Origin: Chlorobiota bacterium
Lineage (GTDB): Bacteria; Bacteroidota; Ignavibacteria; SZUA-365; JAADGX01
DNA: 14,826 nucleotides
Direction: 5' to 3'
Assembly: GCA_013152135.1 (NCBI GenBank)
Contig: JAADGX010000064.1
Span: 1 to 14,826, forward strand
A program made the position numbers and the translations under genes. How positions within the stretch are numbered: position 1 is the first letter of the stretch; each line of letters begins with the position of its first letter. Under the pieces are notes generated by a model. The model searched no databases, had not been told where the DNA came from, and saw only the letters and a program-made list of their open reading frames with translations. This document shows positions 13,026 through 14,826 of this stretch, piece by piece.

Positions 13026-14783
13026 TTATGTCTTCAAAATTTCTTCGGAAAAATCAATTACCTCGACGGGGAGCTCTTCGTCGGTCCCTTTGCGTAAATC
13101 CTTCAATTTCAACTGGGGAAAGGTGTTCCCGTTCCAGGTATTTTCTTCAATCGTAAAAACGACGTCCAAGTTCGATCTCGATTCCTGCACCATCGGGAGC
13201 TTGTCTCCAAGGTTGAAACCGATGGCGTCAAACACAACTCCAGCATCGCGGAGTTTGAGCTTGAGATGGTTCCGGCCCACGATCCGCGGTTCACCGTAGA
13301 CCTCCGCCTTCCTCGTGACAAAAACGGGGCGCTGGTTCCCCGGACCAAAGGGAGCAAACTGCTTGAGAATCCGGAAAAACCGCGTCGATATCTCGCTGAA
13401 TTCGATACACGCATCAATCTTTATTTCCGGGGTAAGGATGTCGCCCGTGTACATCTCCCGGGCGATGGCGGTAAAGCATTCGCGGAACTCGTCGATCCGG
13501 TCGACTTCCACGGCCAGTCCGGCGGCGTACTTGTGACCGCCGAATTGCACCAGCGTATGCTCGCAACGCTTTAAGGCTTCATAAATATTGAAGCCAATGA
13601 TGCTGCGGGCGGAACCTTTTGCGACGCCGTCAACCGTTGATAACATGATGGATGGACGGTAGTATCGTTCCACGAGACGAGAAGCCACGATACCCAGAAC
13701 CCCGGGATGCCAGTCTTTGTTGTGCAAGACAATCGGCGCGTCCGGTGATTCAGCCAGAATCTGGTCCGCGTACACCTGGGCCTGGTTGAAGGTGTCTTCA
13801 TCGATCTTGCGGCGGTTACGGTTTTCCTCTTCCAGGACAAGGGCGTATTCGGTTGCCACGGCCTCGTCCTGACAGGTGAGAAGGTCCACGGCCCGGTGCG
13901 CGTCTCCAAGTCGTCCCACGGCATTAATACGCGGCGCCATAACGAAAACAATCTGTCCCGCGGTCAGGTCCCCGAAGGAAAGTCCCGACGATTCGATAAG
14001 CGCTTTTATTCCCGGACGAGGACGTTCGTTCAACAACCGGAGGCCGTAATACACGAGAATGCGGTTTTCGCCGATGAGCGGGACGATATCCGCCGCGGCT
14101 GCGATGGCAACGAAATCCAGGTACTCGTACGGCATTTCCCGGACGTCGTAGTATTCGGCCAATCCCTGCATGAGTTTGAATCCGACGCCGCATCCGCTGA
14201 GGTACTTGAACGGGTACGTATCCTCAGGTTTCAGTGGATCCAGAACGGCGTAGGCGTCCGGCGTCGTGTCAGCGGGTTCGTGATGGTCGCAAATAATCAC
14301 GTCGAGCCCGTGCTTGCGGGCATACTCGACCTGTGAGACAGCCGTGATACCGCAATCGATGGCAATGATCAGGGTGATATCCCTGCTCCGGGCATAGTCG
14401 ATTCCCGTTTCGGAAATGCCATAGCCCTCGGTCATGCGATCGGGAATGTAGACTTCTACATTACACTCGATCTGGCGGAGAAACATGAACATGCTGCTGG
14501 CGCTGTTGGTGCCATCGACATCGTAGTCACCATATACCAGCATTTTCTCACCCGCTGCCTGTCCCTGAACAATCCGCGAAACCGCTTTTTCCATGTCATG
14601 CATGAGAAAAGGGTTGTGCAGATCGGCAAGACTGGGTCGGAAATACGCCTTAGCTTTTTCATAGGAGTCAATATCACGGGATACTAAAATAGAAGCGATA
14701 ACTTCTGGTACATGAATTTCCTCCTTAAGCTGACGTACCCTATCCACATCCTGGACGGCGCGGAGGGTCCATCTTGCTTCCAT
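13026..14783 (-). CDS. recJ: Single-stranded-DNA-specific exonuclease RecJ
   Basis: RecJ degrades single-stranded DNA 5' to 3' and acts in RecF-pathway recombination, mismatch repair and base excision repair. The 585 residues hold the DHH domain motifs: Y-G-D-Y-D-V-D-G (84-91; D86, D88, D90), A-I-D-C-G (141-145), C-D-H-H-E-P (165-170) and A-D-I-V-P (231-235). The DHHA1 domain follows, with H-P-G-V-L-G-I-V-A-S-R-L (359-370), G-S-A-R-S (390-394) and G-G-H-K-Y-A-A-G (415-422), then a C-terminal OB fold. Motif I continues G-T-N-S-A where G-T-T is usual; the metal-binding aspartates are kept. AAGGA lies seven bases before the ATG. It is the first gene of a recJ-yebC-ruvC-ruvA series; upstream only 43 AT-rich bases are visible, with a possible TATTTTTT -10 element near 14820-14813. 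Confidence 0.97.
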   Translation of the reverse strand: MEARWTLRAVQDVDRVRQLKEEIHVPEVIASILVSRDIDSYEKAKAYFRPSLADLHNPFLMHDMEKAVSRIVQGQAAGEKMLVYGDYDVDGTNSASSMFMFLRQIECNVEVYIPDRMTEGYGISETGIDYARSRDITLIIAIDCGITAVSQVEYARKHGLDVIICDHHEPADTTPDAYAVLDPLKPEDTYPFKYLSGCGVGFKLMQGLAEYYDVREMPYEYLDFVAIAAAADIVPLIGENRILVYYGLRLLNERPRPGIKALIESSGLSFGDLTAGQIVFVMAPRINAVGRLGDAHRAVDLLTCQDEAVATEYALVLEEENRNRRKIDEDTFNQAQVYADQILAESPDAPIVLHNKDWHPGVLGIVASRLVERYYRPSIMLSTVDGVAKGSARSIIGFNIYEALKRCEHTLVQFGGHKYAAGLAVEVDRIDEFRECFTAIAREMYTGDILTPEIKIDACIEFSEISTRFFRILKQFAPFGPGNQRPVFVTRKAEVYGEPRIVGRNHLKLKLRDAGVVFDAIGFNLGDKLPMVQESRSNLDVVFTIEENTWNGNTFPQLKLKDLRKGTDEELPVEVIDFSEEILKT

Positions 14784-14826
14784 GGGTGGGTCCTTTTTTT
14801 ATTATTCATATAAAAAAATATTCTTC

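Noticed and set aside
1..14826. CRISPR array, tRNA, rRNA, insertion sequence or phage genes
   Set aside because: No regularly spaced identical repeats, no cloverleaf or rRNA-like sequence and no transposase, integrase or phage protein was seen on either strand.

Overview
The window comes from a Gram-negative, respiring bacterium, most likely a member of the FCB superphylum (a Bacteroidota/Ignavibacteria/Kapabacteria-like lineage). Four observations support this. Complex I has no NuoE/F/G genes between nuoD and nuoH. Three predicted exported proteins end their signal peptides in A-Q (the 'Q-rule' seen in Bacteroidetes). Putative promoters share a TTG...TATTTTGG pattern close to the Bacteroidetes TTTG/TAnnTTTG form. 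A thrombospondin-type-3/OmpA outer-membrane protein is present. A species cannot be named from the sequence alone.

Positions 1-8662 (minus strand) hold a respiratory complex I operon, transcribed right to left as nuoA-B-C-D-H-I-J-K, then two paralogous outer-membrane beta-barrel genes, then the start of nuoL, which runs off the left edge. nuoD is broken by a frameshift in its most conserved region. NuoI has an unusual Ala/Lys/Glu-rich C-terminal tail of about 95 residues. The second barrel protein carries ten calcium-binding TSP3 repeats and a peptidoglycan-binding OmpA domain. A promoter-like sequence sits just before nuoA.

Positions 8765-10887 hold accessory genes: a membrane protein with two DUF4389 domains (minus strand, just upstream of nuoA), a divergently transcribed nitrogen-regulatory P-II protein (plus), and a small beta-barrel outer-membrane protein (plus). 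Each has a promoter-like sequence of the same type. The barrel gene ends in a clear Rho-independent terminator.

Positions 10888-14826 hold a minus-strand DNA-repair operon, recJ-yebC-ruvC-ruvA, with stop/start overlaps at yebC/ruvC and ruvC/ruvA and its own terminator facing the one of the barrel gene. RecJ (single-strand 5'-3' exonuclease) and RuvA/RuvC (Holliday-junction recognition and resolution) act in recombination; YebC is a translation-related factor. ruvB is not in the window. No tRNA, rRNA, CRISPR array, insertion sequence or prophage gene was seen.
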